This document shows, piece by piece, positions 25,658 through 34,043 of a stretch of DNA of 64,000 bases (positions are counted from its first letter, which is position 1; the number at the start of each line of letters is the position of its first letter). A program made the position numbers and the translations under genes. Under the pieces are notes generated by a model. The model saw nothing but the letters and a program-made list of their open reading frames with translations, ran no database searches and was not told where the DNA came from. Location of the stretch: positions 313,004-377,003 of the forward strand of contig NZ_FORX01000002.1 in the NCBI RefSeq assembly GCF_900114115.1, given 5' to 3'. Source of the stretch: Desulfomicrobium apsheronum (lineage in GTDB: Bacteria > Desulfobacterota > Desulfovibrionia > Desulfovibrionales > Desulfomicrobiaceae).

Positions 25658-26122
25658 CTAGAGGGATTGTTTGTTGGTTTTCGGGGCGACCACAAGCGTG
25701 TTGCCCGATACGTCGCGGATCTGGACACGGTCTCCCAGCTGCACGGGTTCGTCACAGATGAAAGACCACTCGTCGTCCCCGAGCAGGGGTTTGGAGAAGC
25801 GCACGACACCGCGTCTGTCGCCCTCGGGTGTGCGGATGACCTGGCCGGTTTCGCCCAGGAGCGCCTCCCGGGACATGCCGGCGCGGGTCTTGTCGACCAT
25901 GCGCGGTTTCATGACCAGAAACCAGAACGCGGTCAGAAGCGCTGAGAATACGGTCCAGAGCAAAAGCTGTAAGGTCAGGCTCAGGGCCGGGACAAGCCAG
26001 ATCAGACCGCCCACTGCCAGTGCGCCCAGCCCGAACCAGAAAATGGTGAAGCTTGGGATGAACAGTTCCGCGATGATCAGGATCATCCCGAATACAAGCC
26101 AGTGCCAATATTGAAGTTCCAT
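25658..26122 (-). CDS. NfeD-like membrane protein
   Basis: A 154-residue protein with three to four N-terminal membrane spans and a C-terminal OB-fold domain (about 90-154; LLGETGQVIRTPEGDRRGVVRF, QLGDRVQIRDVSGNTLVV). This is the short, protease-less form (NfeD1b/YbbK type) that pairs with stomatin-like proteins. The ATG at 26122 has AGGAG five bases upstream; the in-frame start at 26161 does not. First gene of a two-gene leftward operon. Confidence 0.9.
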   Translation of the reverse strand: MELQYWHWLVFGMILIIAELFIPSFTIFWFGLGALAVGGLIWLVPALSLTLQLLLWTVFSALLTAFWFLVMKPRMVDKTRAGMSREALLGETGQVIRTPEGDRRGVVRFSKPLLGDDEWSFICDEPVQLGDRVQIRDVSGNTLVVAPKTNKQSL

Positions 26123-26463
26123 GAATGCTCCTGAAAAAAGTGATTCGTTTTGGCGCTGCACATTGCTAGCAGGGTCCTGTTCGTAAAGCCAGCGCCGGGT
26201 TCAGGCGGATGGCGGCGCGAGACGGCGGATAGGCGGATTTTTTCGAGGCTCGATTCCTCGCGCGCCTTTCTCGGGGGCAGGTTTGGCTGTTCGCCGGTTG
26301 GGGCGGGTCCAGCGCTGACCTGAGAAATCAGTATTTTTCGGTGAGCATTGTCCCTGGAAATACCTATCTTCCGTTAGATCATTATAAACTTCTCAGTGTA
26401 TTTAATGATCTGATTCCTTCTCATATGCTGAAAGTTCAAATCAGGCTTGAGGAGGAAGTAGTG
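26123..26463. other. Divergent intergenic region between nfeD and the C1 peptidase
   Basis: About 340 bases without a convincing gene. The half near nfeD is GC-rich and has a small hairpin CGAGG...CCTCG (26244-26260). The half near the peptidase is AT-rich, with a TATAAA at about 26383-26388 that could be a -10 element, but no good -35 partner was seen. Confidence 0.5.
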
Positions 26464-27246
26464 ATGATAGATTTCACGACGCGTATTCTCAATTGCATCC
26501 CATCCCGAAATACCGAGTCCGACTGGACCTTTGAAGACGCGGAGGACGCGGCCCTGCTCGATATGGCACCCACGGTTCCAACTGCCAAGGATCTGCGTGA
26601 AGACTGGTGGGAAGTGGATGATCAGGGAGAGACGGGTTCTTGCGTGGGATGGGCCACGGCCAATTCGGTGCTGCGCTGGCACTATGTGAAGTCGGGCTTG
26701 CTGCCAGCGTTCGAAAGGCTGTCTGCACGGTATGTCTGGATGGCATCCAAGGAGACGGACATGTACACGTCATATCCCACGACCTTCATCGAGAACGCCG
26801 GGAGCAGTATCAAGGTGGCTCTTGATATCGCCAGGAAATTCGGCGTTGTGCCTGAGTCCGTGTTGCCGTTCCGGCACGGTAGTCTCTATTCCGGCAGGCC
26901 GAATTCCTTTTACGCCCTGGCCGCCCGGTTCAAGATCTCCGGCTATTTTTCCCTGGGAGTGGATCTGGCCCGGTGGCGTGAATGGCTGGCCTTCAACGGT
27001 CCCATTCTCACGCGGCTCGACGTCGATGACACGTGGTATGGGGCCTCGGCCAGCTCAGGCGTGCTTGAATCCTACAAAAAGGAGAGCGCCAGAGGGGGGC
27101 ACGCGGTGGCCGTGGTTGGGTACGACAGTGACGGTTTCATTGTGCGCAACAGCTGGGGAGAGAAGTGGGGTGACGCCGGATTCGCCCATGCCCGTGACGC
27201 CTACGCCGTGGCCGCTTTTACCGAAGCCTATGGCGTGGTGATGTGA
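26464..27246 (+). CDS. Papain-like C1 family cysteine peptidase
   Basis: A 260-residue C1-fold peptidase with all catalytic parts visible: oxyanion Gln54 and nucleophile Cys60 in DQGETGSCVGWATA, His213 in GGHAVAVVGYD, and Asn229 in RNSWGEKWGDAGF. It lacks both a signal peptide and the usual papain propeptide, so it appears to be made mature and cytoplasmic. GAGGAGGA at 26449-26456 supports ATG 26464 (or GTG 26461); the frame extends to 26341 without a good site. The next gene, 28 bases downstream, encodes a small membrane protein. Substrate unknown; bacterial C1 enzymes of this compact form are sparsely studied. Confidence 0.85.
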   Translation: MIDFTTRILNCIPSRNTESDWTFEDAEDAALLDMAPTVPTAKDLREDWWEVDDQGETGSCVGWATANSVLRWHYVKSGLLPAFERLSARYVWMASKETDMYTSYPTTFIENAGSSIKVALDIARKFGVVPESVLPFRHGSLYSGRPNSFYALAARFKISGYFSLGVDLARWREWLAFNGPILTRLDVDDTWYGASASSGVLESYKKESARGGHAVAVVGYDSDGFIVRNSWGEKWGDAGFAHARDAYAVAAFTEAYGVVM

Positions 27247-27274
27247 TGCATGTTTTGGCCAGGAGGGGAAAAAC

Positions 27275-27772
27275 ATGATCCCGGGTCCCGACGCCGCCTA
27301 TGATCGCCTGCTGGATGTCCTGGGGGCCCTGTTTCTGCTGGTCGTGTTGGCCATGCTGCTGGAGCGGGCCCTGGCTCTGGTCTTCGAGTATCACTGGTTT
27401 CGAAGACTTTCCGCCCGGGTTCCCGGGCTCAAGACTCCCATCGCGCTGCTGGTGTGCTGGTTCACCTGCCAACATATCCGGTTTGACATTCTGGCCCAAC
27501 TGTTTTCGAACGCGCCGGGAGATTCCCCCGCAACCGAAATCGGGGTGCTGATCACTTCGGCCGTGGTTGCGGGGGGCAGCGCCGCAGCGATTACCCTGTT
27601 CCAGGGGGTGCTGCATTTTGGCCGGGATGCACGCCTGGGCCTGATGGAGGCCAACAGGGCCGCCATAGAGGCGAAGACGGCGGAGGCCAGACTGCGTGTG
27701 AACAGGGCTGAAGCGGCCAGTTTCAGGGACTCGACGACCGGCTTCCGCGCCCAAGGCGCGGACGATGCCTGA
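27275..27772 (+). CDS. Small membrane protein downstream of the C1 peptidase
   Basis: A 165-residue protein of unrecognised family with three predicted membrane helices (about 12-35, 54-74 and 88-110) and a hydrophilic C-terminal helix (about 118-150) rich in Ala/Glu/Arg that could form a coiled coil. GGAGGGG upstream supports ATG 27275. It is 28 bases after the peptidase stop on the same strand, so they probably form an operon and the membrane protein may anchor, inhibit or be cut by the peptidase. The remaining functional assignment is open. Confidence 0.75.
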   Translation: MIPGPDAAYDRLLDVLGALFLLVVLAMLLERALALVFEYHWFRRLSARVPGLKTPIALLVCWFTCQHIRFDILAQLFSNAPGDSPATEIGVLITSAVVAGGSAAAITLFQGVLHFGRDARLGLMEANRAAIEAKTAEARLRVNRAEAASFRDSTTGFRAQGADDA

Positions 27773-28102
27773 ACTCTGATGCCCGCAAGACATCGCGCGA
27801 TGCCTCGACAAGTATGTTCCCAACATCCTGACGATTCTGCTTCGAGGAACTGCCCTTGAAGAGATTGCCGCGTCCATTTTGCCAGGTTCGATTATTCCGT
27901 GACATTCCAGCCGGTTTTGATTTCCCATGGCGCTTGTTTGTGAAATGGCGCTCAAGTAGGTCTTCACCATATTGACAATCGATGGTCTTTTCGCATAGCC
28001 GTTTCGCAGCTTCACGAATAGGTTCTCTCAGCGGAACGAGTTGTTCATTATTTCGGTATTCCCAATCGTTCAGCGAATTTTCATCGTCAACCGGAATCAT
28101 CC
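27773..28102. other. Intergenic region before the IclR gene
   Basis: About 330 bases of lower GC content than its neighbours. Reading frames crossing it on the minus strand show no family features. TTGACA at 27972-27977 could be a -35 element for the iclR gene, with a poor -10 near 27994. No repeat or hairpin stands out. Confidence 0.45.
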
Positions 28103-28870
28103 ATGGCAGGCAAGGACAACAGTTCCGAAACATTGGCCAAAGGCCTCTGGATTCTTGATATTTTCGGCGATGACGACGTCGGTTACACTCTCGCCCAGAT
28201 TTCCCGCCGCACAGGCATCAACAAGACCTCCATATACAGATACGTGAACACCTTTTGCGACCTCGGCTTCCTGAAGCGCGATGGCCGCACCGGCCTTTAC
28301 AGGTTGGGGGTGCGCATGCTGGCCCTGGCCCACGCCATGCTCGAAAAAAGCGAGCTGGAGCGTGCCGTCAAGACCCAGGTCGATGCCGCCCATGAGCGCC
28401 ACGGCGTGCATATTGACGTCGGTCTTTTGTCCGGGGACTCCATCTACTTGATCTATCGCCGCGAATCCCAGGACACCAAGGCCTTCCGGTCGTTCAGCTA
28501 TGGCTCCGAGCCCTACTATCTGGCCGCCGGCAAGGCGGCCATGGCCTTCATGAGCGATGAAGAGCTTGAAGCCTTTGTATCGCGTCTGGATCTGACTCCC
28601 AAAACCGACAAGACGATCACTTCCGCGCCCGAACTGCTGGCGGATCTGCGTCAGTCCGTCGATCGCGGCTACACCCGCAACCGCGAAGAGTTCGTGCCCG
28701 GACTCATCGCCATCGGCGCGCCCCTGTATAGCCTGCGCACGGGCAAGGTCGTCGGCGGGGTAAGCTTTGATTCCTCCACGGACCGCTTCTCCATGGAGGA
28801 GTTTGAAAGCCGTTTCGCCGGGTATCTGGTGGAGCTGGCCAAGAAAATTTCCGCGGTGGTGTCCTGGTAA
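28103..28870 (+). CDS. IclR-family transcriptional regulator
   Basis: A 255-residue regulator with an N-terminal winged helix (ETLAKGLWILDIFGDD, YTLAQISRRTGINKTSIYRYVNTF, LGFLKRD) and a C-terminal IclR effector domain (PYYLAAGKAAMAFMS, RGYTRNREEFVPGLIAIGAPL). It is followed 197 bases later by livKHMGF in the same direction, so it may control branched-chain amino acid or related substrate import. Palindromic elements in the gap (28892-28909, 28965-28989) are candidate operators. ATG 28103 begins MAGKDNSSETLAK. Confidence 0.9.
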   Translation: MAGKDNSSETLAKGLWILDIFGDDDVGYTLAQISRRTGINKTSIYRYVNTFCDLGFLKRDGRTGLYRLGVRMLALAHAMLEKSELERAVKTQVDAAHERHGVHIDVGLLSGDSIYLIYRRESQDTKAFRSFSYGSEPYYLAAGKAAMAFMSDEELEAFVSRLDLTPKTDKTITSAPELLADLRQSVDRGYTRNREEFVPGLIAIGAPLYSLRTGKVVGGVSFDSSTDRFSMEEFESRFAGYLVELAKKISAVVSW

Positions 28871-28891
28871 ATCCGGGAACATCGCTGCCCC

Positions 28892-28989
28892 GGAGCCCAC
28901 ATGGGCTCCACCCTGGACGAGGATAAAGGGAAGCCGGAAGCGCTGGGTTTCCGGGTTCATGGCAGGCTTCGACGAGTTTTCGCGAAGCC
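28892..28989. promoter_or_regulatory. Two inverted repeats upstream of livK
   Basis: GGAGCCCA (28892-28899) and TGGGCTCC (28902-28909) form a near-perfect 18-bp palindrome. GGCTTCG (28965-28971) pairs with CGAAGCC (28983-28989). Neither is followed by a T tract, so operator or leader structure is more likely than termination. They lie 80-175 bases upstream of the livK start. Confidence 0.4.
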
Positions 28990-29067
28990 AAACGGCAGCC
29001 GGTGATGAGTGGCGCATCGCGTGACGTCATCTATCGGAATTCAACGTTCACCTTGGAGGAGTTTTTG

Positions 29068-30207
29068 ATGAAACGACTAGGAGTCCTGTGCATGGTTTTG
29101 GCCATGATTTGCGGCTTCGCCGGCATGTCTGTGGCAGCCGACGACACTGTGAAAATTGGCGTGTTTCTGCCCCTGACCGGCCAGAATGCCTTTGGCGGCC
29201 AGCTGGAATTGGAAGGCGTGCAGATGGCCTACAAGGAAATGGGCGAGATTCTCGGCAAGAAGGTCGAGCTGTTCGTGGTTGACAACAAGTCCGATAAGGT
29301 CGAGTCCGCCAACGCGGTCAAGCGCCTGATCGAAAAGGAAAAAGTTCAGGCCATCATCGGCACCTACGGTTCTTCCCTGGCCATGGCCGGTGGTGAAGTT
29401 TCCGAAAAGGCCGGTATTCCGCAGGTCGGCACCAGCTGCACCAACCCGCTCGTCACCCAGGGCAAGAAGTACATCTTCCGCGTGTGCTTCATCGATCCCT
29501 TCCAGGGCGCCGGCGCAGCCACCTATGCCTACCGCGATCTGGGCCTGAAAAAGGCCGCCCTGCTGATCGACGTGGCCAACGACTACTCCGTGGGTCTGGC
29601 CAGCTTCTTCAAGAAGTCTTTCTCCAAGCTCGGCGGCGAAGTCGTCGCAACCCTGAACTACCAGTCCGGCGACCAGGATTTCACCGCGCAGTTGCAGGAA
29701 ATCATGAGCAAGCAGCCTGACGTGCTCTTCATTCCTTCCTACTTTTCCGAAGGCGCCATCATCATGAAGCAGGTCCAGGAACTGGGCGGAACCTTCAGGA
29801 TCATGGGCGGCGACGCCATGGACAACCCGGAGATCACCGCCATCGGCGGCAGCGCCGTGGAAGGTTTCATGCACACCACCTTCCCTTACGATCCGTCCAT
29901 GCCCGACATGAACCCCGTGGCCCGCAAGTTCACCGACGAGTGGATCAAGATCAATCCCGACAAGGATCCCAACGTCAACGCCGCCCTGGGCTATGACGCC
30001 TACATGATCATCATGGACGCCATCACCCGCGCCGGTTCCGCCGAACCCCAGGCCATCACCGACGCCCTGGCCGCGACCAAGGGCTTTGTCGGCGTGACGG
30101 GCACCACGACCATCAACGAGACCCACGACGCTGAAAAGCCCGTTGGCCTGGTCATGATCAAGGACGGCAAGAAGACGTACGTCGGTGCCATCACTCCCGA
30201 ACTCTAA
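29068..30207 (+). CDS. livK: Branched-chain amino acid ABC transporter, substrate-binding protein
   Basis: A 379-residue periplasmic binding protein of the LivJ/LivK type I fold, with a signal peptide ending near SVAAD and the opening VKIGVFLPLTGQNAFGGQLELEGVQMA. Ligand-site regions appear as GTYGSSLAMAGGEVSEKAGIPQVG and DQDFTAQL. GGAGGAG at 29054-29060 selects ATG 29068. The actual ligand may be an amino acid or an amide/urea-like compound; this cannot be set by eye. It is first of a five-gene importer operon; a hairpin after it likely keeps its message abundant. Confidence 0.92.
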   Translation: MKRLGVLCMVLAMICGFAGMSVAADDTVKIGVFLPLTGQNAFGGQLELEGVQMAYKEMGEILGKKVELFVVDNKSDKVESANAVKRLIEKEKVQAIIGTYGSSLAMAGGEVSEKAGIPQVGTSCTNPLVTQGKKYIFRVCFIDPFQGAGAATYAYRDLGLKKAALLIDVANDYSVGLASFFKKSFSKLGGEVVATLNYQSGDQDFTAQLQEIMSKQPDVLFIPSYFSEGAIIMKQVQELGGTFRIMGGDAMDNPEITAIGGSAVEGFMHTTFPYDPSMPDMNPVARKFTDEWIKINPDKDPNVNAALGYDAYMIIMDAITRAGSAEPQAITDALAATKGFVGVTGTTTINETHDAEKPVGLVMIKDGKKTYVGAITPEL

Positions 30208-30236
30208 TTCTCTGAATGAGCGCTTTTTTGGCGTGA

Positions 30237-30260
30237 GCGGCAGGGGGAAACCCCTGCCGC
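30237..30260 (+). other. Intercistronic hairpin between livK and livH
   Basis: GCGGCAGGGG (30237-30246) and CCCCTGCCGC (30251-30260) form a 10-bp GC stem with a four-base loop and no T run. This is the common position for a structure that protects the binding-protein message or partly terminates transcription, giving excess binding protein over permease. Confidence 0.75.
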
Positions 30261-30282
30261 CGTATTCAGACAAGGATCGTCC

Positions 30283-31176
30283 ATGAATCTGGCAACATTC
30301 ATCCAGCACTTCCTGAACAGCCTGACCCTGGGCAGCCTCTATGCGCTTATCGCCATCGGCTACACCATGGTCTACGGCATTTTGCGTTTGATCAACTTCG
30401 CGCACAGCGAAATTTTCATGCTCGGCGCCTACTTCGTTTTCTGGGGCATCACCCTTTTTCACATGCCCTGGGCCGTGGCCATGGTCGCGTCCATCATTTT
30501 TGTCGCGGGGATAGGCATCCTGGTCGATCGCATCGCCTACCGCCCCCTGCGCGACGCGCCCCGCATTTCGGCTCTGATCAGCGCCATCGGCGTCTCCTTT
30601 TTCCTGCAGAACGTGGCCATCGTCTTTTTTCAGGCCATCCCGCGTCAGGTGTACCGCCCTCTGTGGCTGGAAACGCCCATGCTCTGGGGTGACGTGCGCG
30701 TCCTGCCTTTGACCCTTTTCGTGCCGGTGCTGTCGTTCTTACTGATGATGGGCCTAGTCTACATCGTCTACCACACCAAGTCAGGCCTTGGCATGCGGGC
30801 CATCAGCAAAGATATCGAGACCAGCTATCTCATGGGCGTGCCCGTGAACAAGGTCATCGCATTGACATTCGGCATCGGGTCGGCCCTGGCCGCAGCCAGC
30901 GGCATCATGTGGGCCCTGCGCTATCCCCAGCTCCAGCCCATCATGGGCACGATCCCCGGCTTCAAGGCCTTTATCGCGGCTGTTTTCGGCGGCATCGGTT
31001 CTATCCAGGGCGCCGTAATCGGCGGTCTGGCTCTGGGTTTCATTGAAATCATGACCGTGGCATTTTTTCCGGATCTGGCAGGATACCGCGATGCATTCGC
31101 TTTCATCCTGTTGATCGGCATCCTGCTGGTCAAACCGACCGGTATCATGGGCGTCAAGACGGAGGACAAGGTCTGA
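30283..31176 (+). CDS. livH: Branched-chain amino acid ABC transporter permease LivH
   Basis: A 297-residue inner-membrane permease with about eight spans and the LivH signature start FLNSLTLGSLYALIAIGYTMVYG...INFAHSEIFMLGAY. The EAA-like cytoplasmic loop containing GMRAISKDIETSYLMGV is present. It pairs with LivM; its TGA stop overlaps the livM ATG (TGATG), so the two are coupled. Preceded by the intercistronic hairpin. Confidence 0.94.
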   Translation: MNLATFIQHFLNSLTLGSLYALIAIGYTMVYGILRLINFAHSEIFMLGAYFVFWGITLFHMPWAVAMVASIIFVAGIGILVDRIAYRPLRDAPRISALISAIGVSFFLQNVAIVFFQAIPRQVYRPLWLETPMLWGDVRVLPLTLFVPVLSFLLMMGLVYIVYHTKSGLGMRAISKDIETSYLMGVPVNKVIALTFGIGSALAAASGIMWALRYPQLQPIMGTIPGFKAFIAAVFGGIGSIQGAVIGGLALGFIEIMTVAFFPDLAGYRDAFAFILLIGILLVKPTGIMGVKTEDKV

Positions 31177-32213
31177 TGAACCGCAGTACAACCATTTTTC
31201 TCAACTTCGTTCTGGTGGCCTGTCTGGGCCTTTTTCTGTGGTGGGCCGAGGGCAATCTCGACGGCTACAAGATTCAGATCCTGAATCTCATCGCCGTGAA
31301 CATCATCCTGGCTCTGTCGCTCAACCTCATCTACGGCTTTACCGGCATGTTCAGCCTGGGACACGCGGGCTTCATGGCCATCGGCGCCTATGTCTGCTCC
31401 ATCCTGATCATGACCCCCGACCAGAAGATCACGCTCTTCATCCTGGAGGAAGCATATCCCTGGGTGCAGAATGCCCATGCGCCATTCTTGGTGGCCGTGA
31501 TCGCGGGTGGTCTGGTGGCTGCCCTCTTCGGACTCGTCATCGGCACGCCTCTGCTGCGCTTGGGAGACGACTATCTGGGCATCGCCACTCTCGGCTTCGC
31601 GGAGATCGTGCGTGTCATCGCCAACAACATCCCCCGCGTGACCAACGGCGCTCTTGGCTTCAAGGGCATCCCGGATCATGCGAACCTGTGGTGGAACTAT
31701 GGCTGGTGCCTGCTGACCCTGTATTTCGTGATCCGGATTCTCGGCAGCAACACGGGCAATGTCTTCAAGGCCATTCGCGACGACGAGACCGCGGCCAAGG
31801 CCATGGGCGTCGATGTCTTTCGCGTCAAGCTCCTGTCCTTTATCTTCGGCGCTTTCTTCGCCGGTGTCGGCGGGGCGCTTCTGGGCAGCCTGCTGACCAC
31901 CATCGATCCCAAGATGTTTCTTTTCACCCTGACCTTCAACGTGCTCATGATCGTTGTCACCGGCGGACTCGGCTCCATCACCGGTTCCATCATTGCCGGA
32001 GTGGGCATCACCGTGGTGCTTGAATGGCTCAGGTTCGTGGAAAATCCCATCACCATTGGCGACTGGAGCATGGCCGGCATTCCGGGCATGCGCATGGTGG
32101 TCTTTTCCCTGGTGCTCATCCTGGTCATTCTCTTCAGGCGCGAGGGCATCATGGGCATGCGTGAAATCACCTGGGACGGCGTGGCCAGGTTCATGAAGCG
32201 AGGTAAGGCATGA
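31176..32213 (+). CDS. livM: Branched-chain amino acid ABC transporter permease LivM
   Basis: A 345-residue permease with many membrane spans and the family landmarks LSLNLIYGFTGMFSLGHAGFMAIGAY, LRLGDDYLGIATLGFAEIVR and FKAIRDDETAAKAMGVDVFRVKL. It forms the heterodimeric channel with LivH. ATG 31176 overlaps the livH stop, and the end overlaps livG by four bases. Confidence 0.94.
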   Translation: MNRSTTIFLNFVLVACLGLFLWWAEGNLDGYKIQILNLIAVNIILALSLNLIYGFTGMFSLGHAGFMAIGAYVCSILIMTPDQKITLFILEEAYPWVQNAHAPFLVAVIAGGLVAALFGLVIGTPLLRLGDDYLGIATLGFAEIVRVIANNIPRVTNGALGFKGIPDHANLWWNYGWCLLTLYFVIRILGSNTGNVFKAIRDDETAAKAMGVDVFRVKLLSFIFGAFFAGVGGALLGSLLTTIDPKMFLFTLTFNVLMIVVTGGLGSITGSIIAGVGITVVLEWLRFVENPITIGDWSMAGIPGMRMVVFSLVLILVILFRREGIMGMREITWDGVARFMKRGKA

Positions 32214-32989
32214 GCATGATTCTTGAGACAAAAAATCTGACCATGCGCTTCGGAGGCCTGGTCGCCGTCTCCGACTTCACCGCGAGCGTGCCCCAGGGCA
32301 GCATCACGGGGCTGATCGGTCCCAACGGCGCGGGCAAGACCACCTGCTTCAACATGGTCACGGGTTTTTATCGTCCCTCCGAGGGCCAGGTCTTCTTCGA
32401 GGGCAAAGAACTCACCGGCAAGAACCCGCATCAGGTCTGCCGGGCGGGCATTGCCCGCACCTTTCAGAACATCCGTCTTTTCGGCAACGAGACTGCCCTG
32501 GAAAACGTCATGATCGGCAGCTTCGTGCGTCAGCGCACAGGCTGGTTCCAATCCGTACTCATGACTCCGGCATCGCTTCGGGAGGAAAAGGAGATCCGCA
32601 AGAAATCCATGGAACTTCTCGAAGTCGTCGGGTTGGGGGACATTGCCGCTGAAAAGGCCAACAGCCTGCCCTATGGTGCGCAGCGACGCCTTGAGATCGC
32701 CCGCGCCCTGGCCACCGGGCCTCGTTTCCTGCTGCTCGACGAGCCTGCGGCGGGCATGAACCCCCAGGAGTCCATGGAACTCATGGATTTCATCCGCACC
32801 ATCCGGACCCGCTTCGACCTGACCATCCTGCTCATTGAGCACGACATGAAAGTGGTCATGGGTGTGTGCGAGCACATGTGGGTTCTGGACTACGGTGTGA
32901 CCATCGCCGAGGGCGGTCCGGAATCCATCCAGTCCAATCCCAAGGTCATTGAAGCCTATCTGGGTGAGGAGTACGTGAAATATGCTTAA
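32210..32989 (+). CDS. livG: Branched-chain amino acid ABC transporter ATPase LivG
   Basis: A 259-residue ATPase with Walker A GPNGAGKTT, the Q-loop FQNIRLFGNET, the family variant signature LPYGAQRRLEIARALA in place of LSGGQ, and Walker B LLLDEPAAGMNP. It ends with the LivG-like IEAYLGEEYV tail. It powers import together with LivF. Start and stop overlap the neighbouring genes. Confidence 0.95.
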   Translation: MSMILETKNLTMRFGGLVAVSDFTASVPQGSITGLIGPNGAGKTTCFNMVTGFYRPSEGQVFFEGKELTGKNPHQVCRAGIARTFQNIRLFGNETALENVMIGSFVRQRTGWFQSVLMTPASLREEKEIRKKSMELLEVVGLGDIAAEKANSLPYGAQRRLEIARALATGPRFLLLDEPAAGMNPQESMELMDFIRTIRTRFDLTILLIEHDMKVVMGVCEHMWVLDYGVTIAEGGPESIQSNPKVIEAYLGEEYVKYA

Positions 32990-33686
32990 GATCAGTGACT
33001 TGCATGTATATTACGGGGGTATTCATGCCCTCAAGGGCATCTCTCTCGATGTGCCCACGGGCCAGATCGTGACCCTCATCGGAGCCAATGGCGCGGGCAA
33101 GAGCAGTACGCTTCGGGCCATTTCGGGGCTGATCAAGAACAAGAAGGGCACCATCACCTACAACGATCGCGACATCACCACCCTTGATCCGGTGGAGATC
33201 GTCAAGGGCGGGATCGTCATGTCTCCGGAAGGGCGGCGTATTTTCCCGCACCTCTCGGTGACCGAGAACCTGTATCTGGGGGCCTACAGCCGCAGCGACA
33301 AGGACGGGATCGAGCGGGACAAGGAGTGGGTCTTCGACCTCTTCCCGCGTATGCGTGAGCGCCAGAACCAGAAGGGCGGGACCCTGTCCGGCGGCGAACA
33401 GCAGATGCTGGCCGTGGGCAGGGCGCTGATGAGCGCTCCCGACGTGGTCATGCTCGATGAGCCTTCTCTGGGCCTGGCTCCGCTCCTGGTCAAGGATGTC
33501 TTCGAGATCATCAAGATCATCAACGCACAGGGCAAGACCGTCGTTCTGGTCGAACAGAACGCTTTCGCGGCCCTCAAGGTGGCCCATTACGCCTATGTGC
33601 TCGAAACCGGCGCCATTGTCCTGCAGGGGTCCGGCGAGGAGCTGCTCAATGACGATCGCGTTATCCAGGCCTATCTGGGCGGGTGA
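32982..33686 (+). CDS. livF: Branched-chain amino acid ABC transporter ATPase LivF
   Basis: A 234-residue ATPase with Walker A GANGAGKSS, signature LSGGEQQMLAVGRALM, Walker B VMLDEPSLGLAPLL and the C-terminal IQAYLGG typical of LivF. It overlaps livG by eight bases and ends the operon, which is closed by a terminator about 73 bases downstream. Confidence 0.95.
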   Translation: MLKISDLHVYYGGIHALKGISLDVPTGQIVTLIGANGAGKSSTLRAISGLIKNKKGTITYNDRDITTLDPVEIVKGGIVMSPEGRRIFPHLSVTENLYLGAYSRSDKDGIERDKEWVFDLFPRMRERQNQKGGTLSGGEQQMLAVGRALMSAPDVVMLDEPSLGLAPLLVKDVFEIIKIINAQGKTVVLVEQNAFAALKVAHYAYVLETGAIVLQGSGEELLNDDRVIQAYLGG

Positions 33687-33758
33687 CATCGATGCCGCGT
33701 GCGGCGGCGATGGTCCATAGGGGCGCCCATGAGCGCGCCTTGCCTTCGACGCCAAACC

Positions 33759-33793
33759 AAACCCTCCCTCTCTTTTGAGTCGGAGGGTTTTCT
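33759..33793 (+). terminator. Terminator of the liv operon
   Basis: AAACCCTCC (33759-33767) and GGAGGGTTT (33782-33790) form a nine-base stem ending in TTTT. The rest of the 357-base gap to nfnA has no gene. A second hairpin, CAGGCAA/TTGCCTG at 33935-33952, lies about 95 bases before nfnA and could be an operator. Confidence 0.85.
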
Positions 33794-34043
33794 CATCTTC
33801 AGTCGTGTGTCGGTTTGAACCATTCTGGGTCATGTCTATCGAACCAAACCCCGGTGAATCCTGGTTTCCTGCGTGGTCAAATTGGACTTCTCATGACGGG
33901 CGCAACCGGGTATGGTGCAACTCTGATGCATTTTCAGGCAAAGGCTTGCCTGCCGGAAGGATGATCCATCCGATGATCGAGGCGACCGCGACACATCCAT
34001 CGTTCCGGTCCGCATTATCACGAATGTAACGGGAGACAATGGT

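Noticed and set aside
27723-28133. A 136-residue leftward frame before the IclR gene
   Set aside because: No ribosome site or family resemblance, it overlaps two genes, and its composition is atypical.
29077-30462. A 461-residue leftward frame antisense to livK and livH
   Set aside because: Composition is shadow-like (Gly/His/Asp-rich), and the sense strand carries an intact Liv operon.
30921-32875. Two long leftward frames antisense to livM and livG
   Set aside because: Low-complexity His/Asp/Gly composition; the sense genes overlap each other properly and show all ABC motifs.
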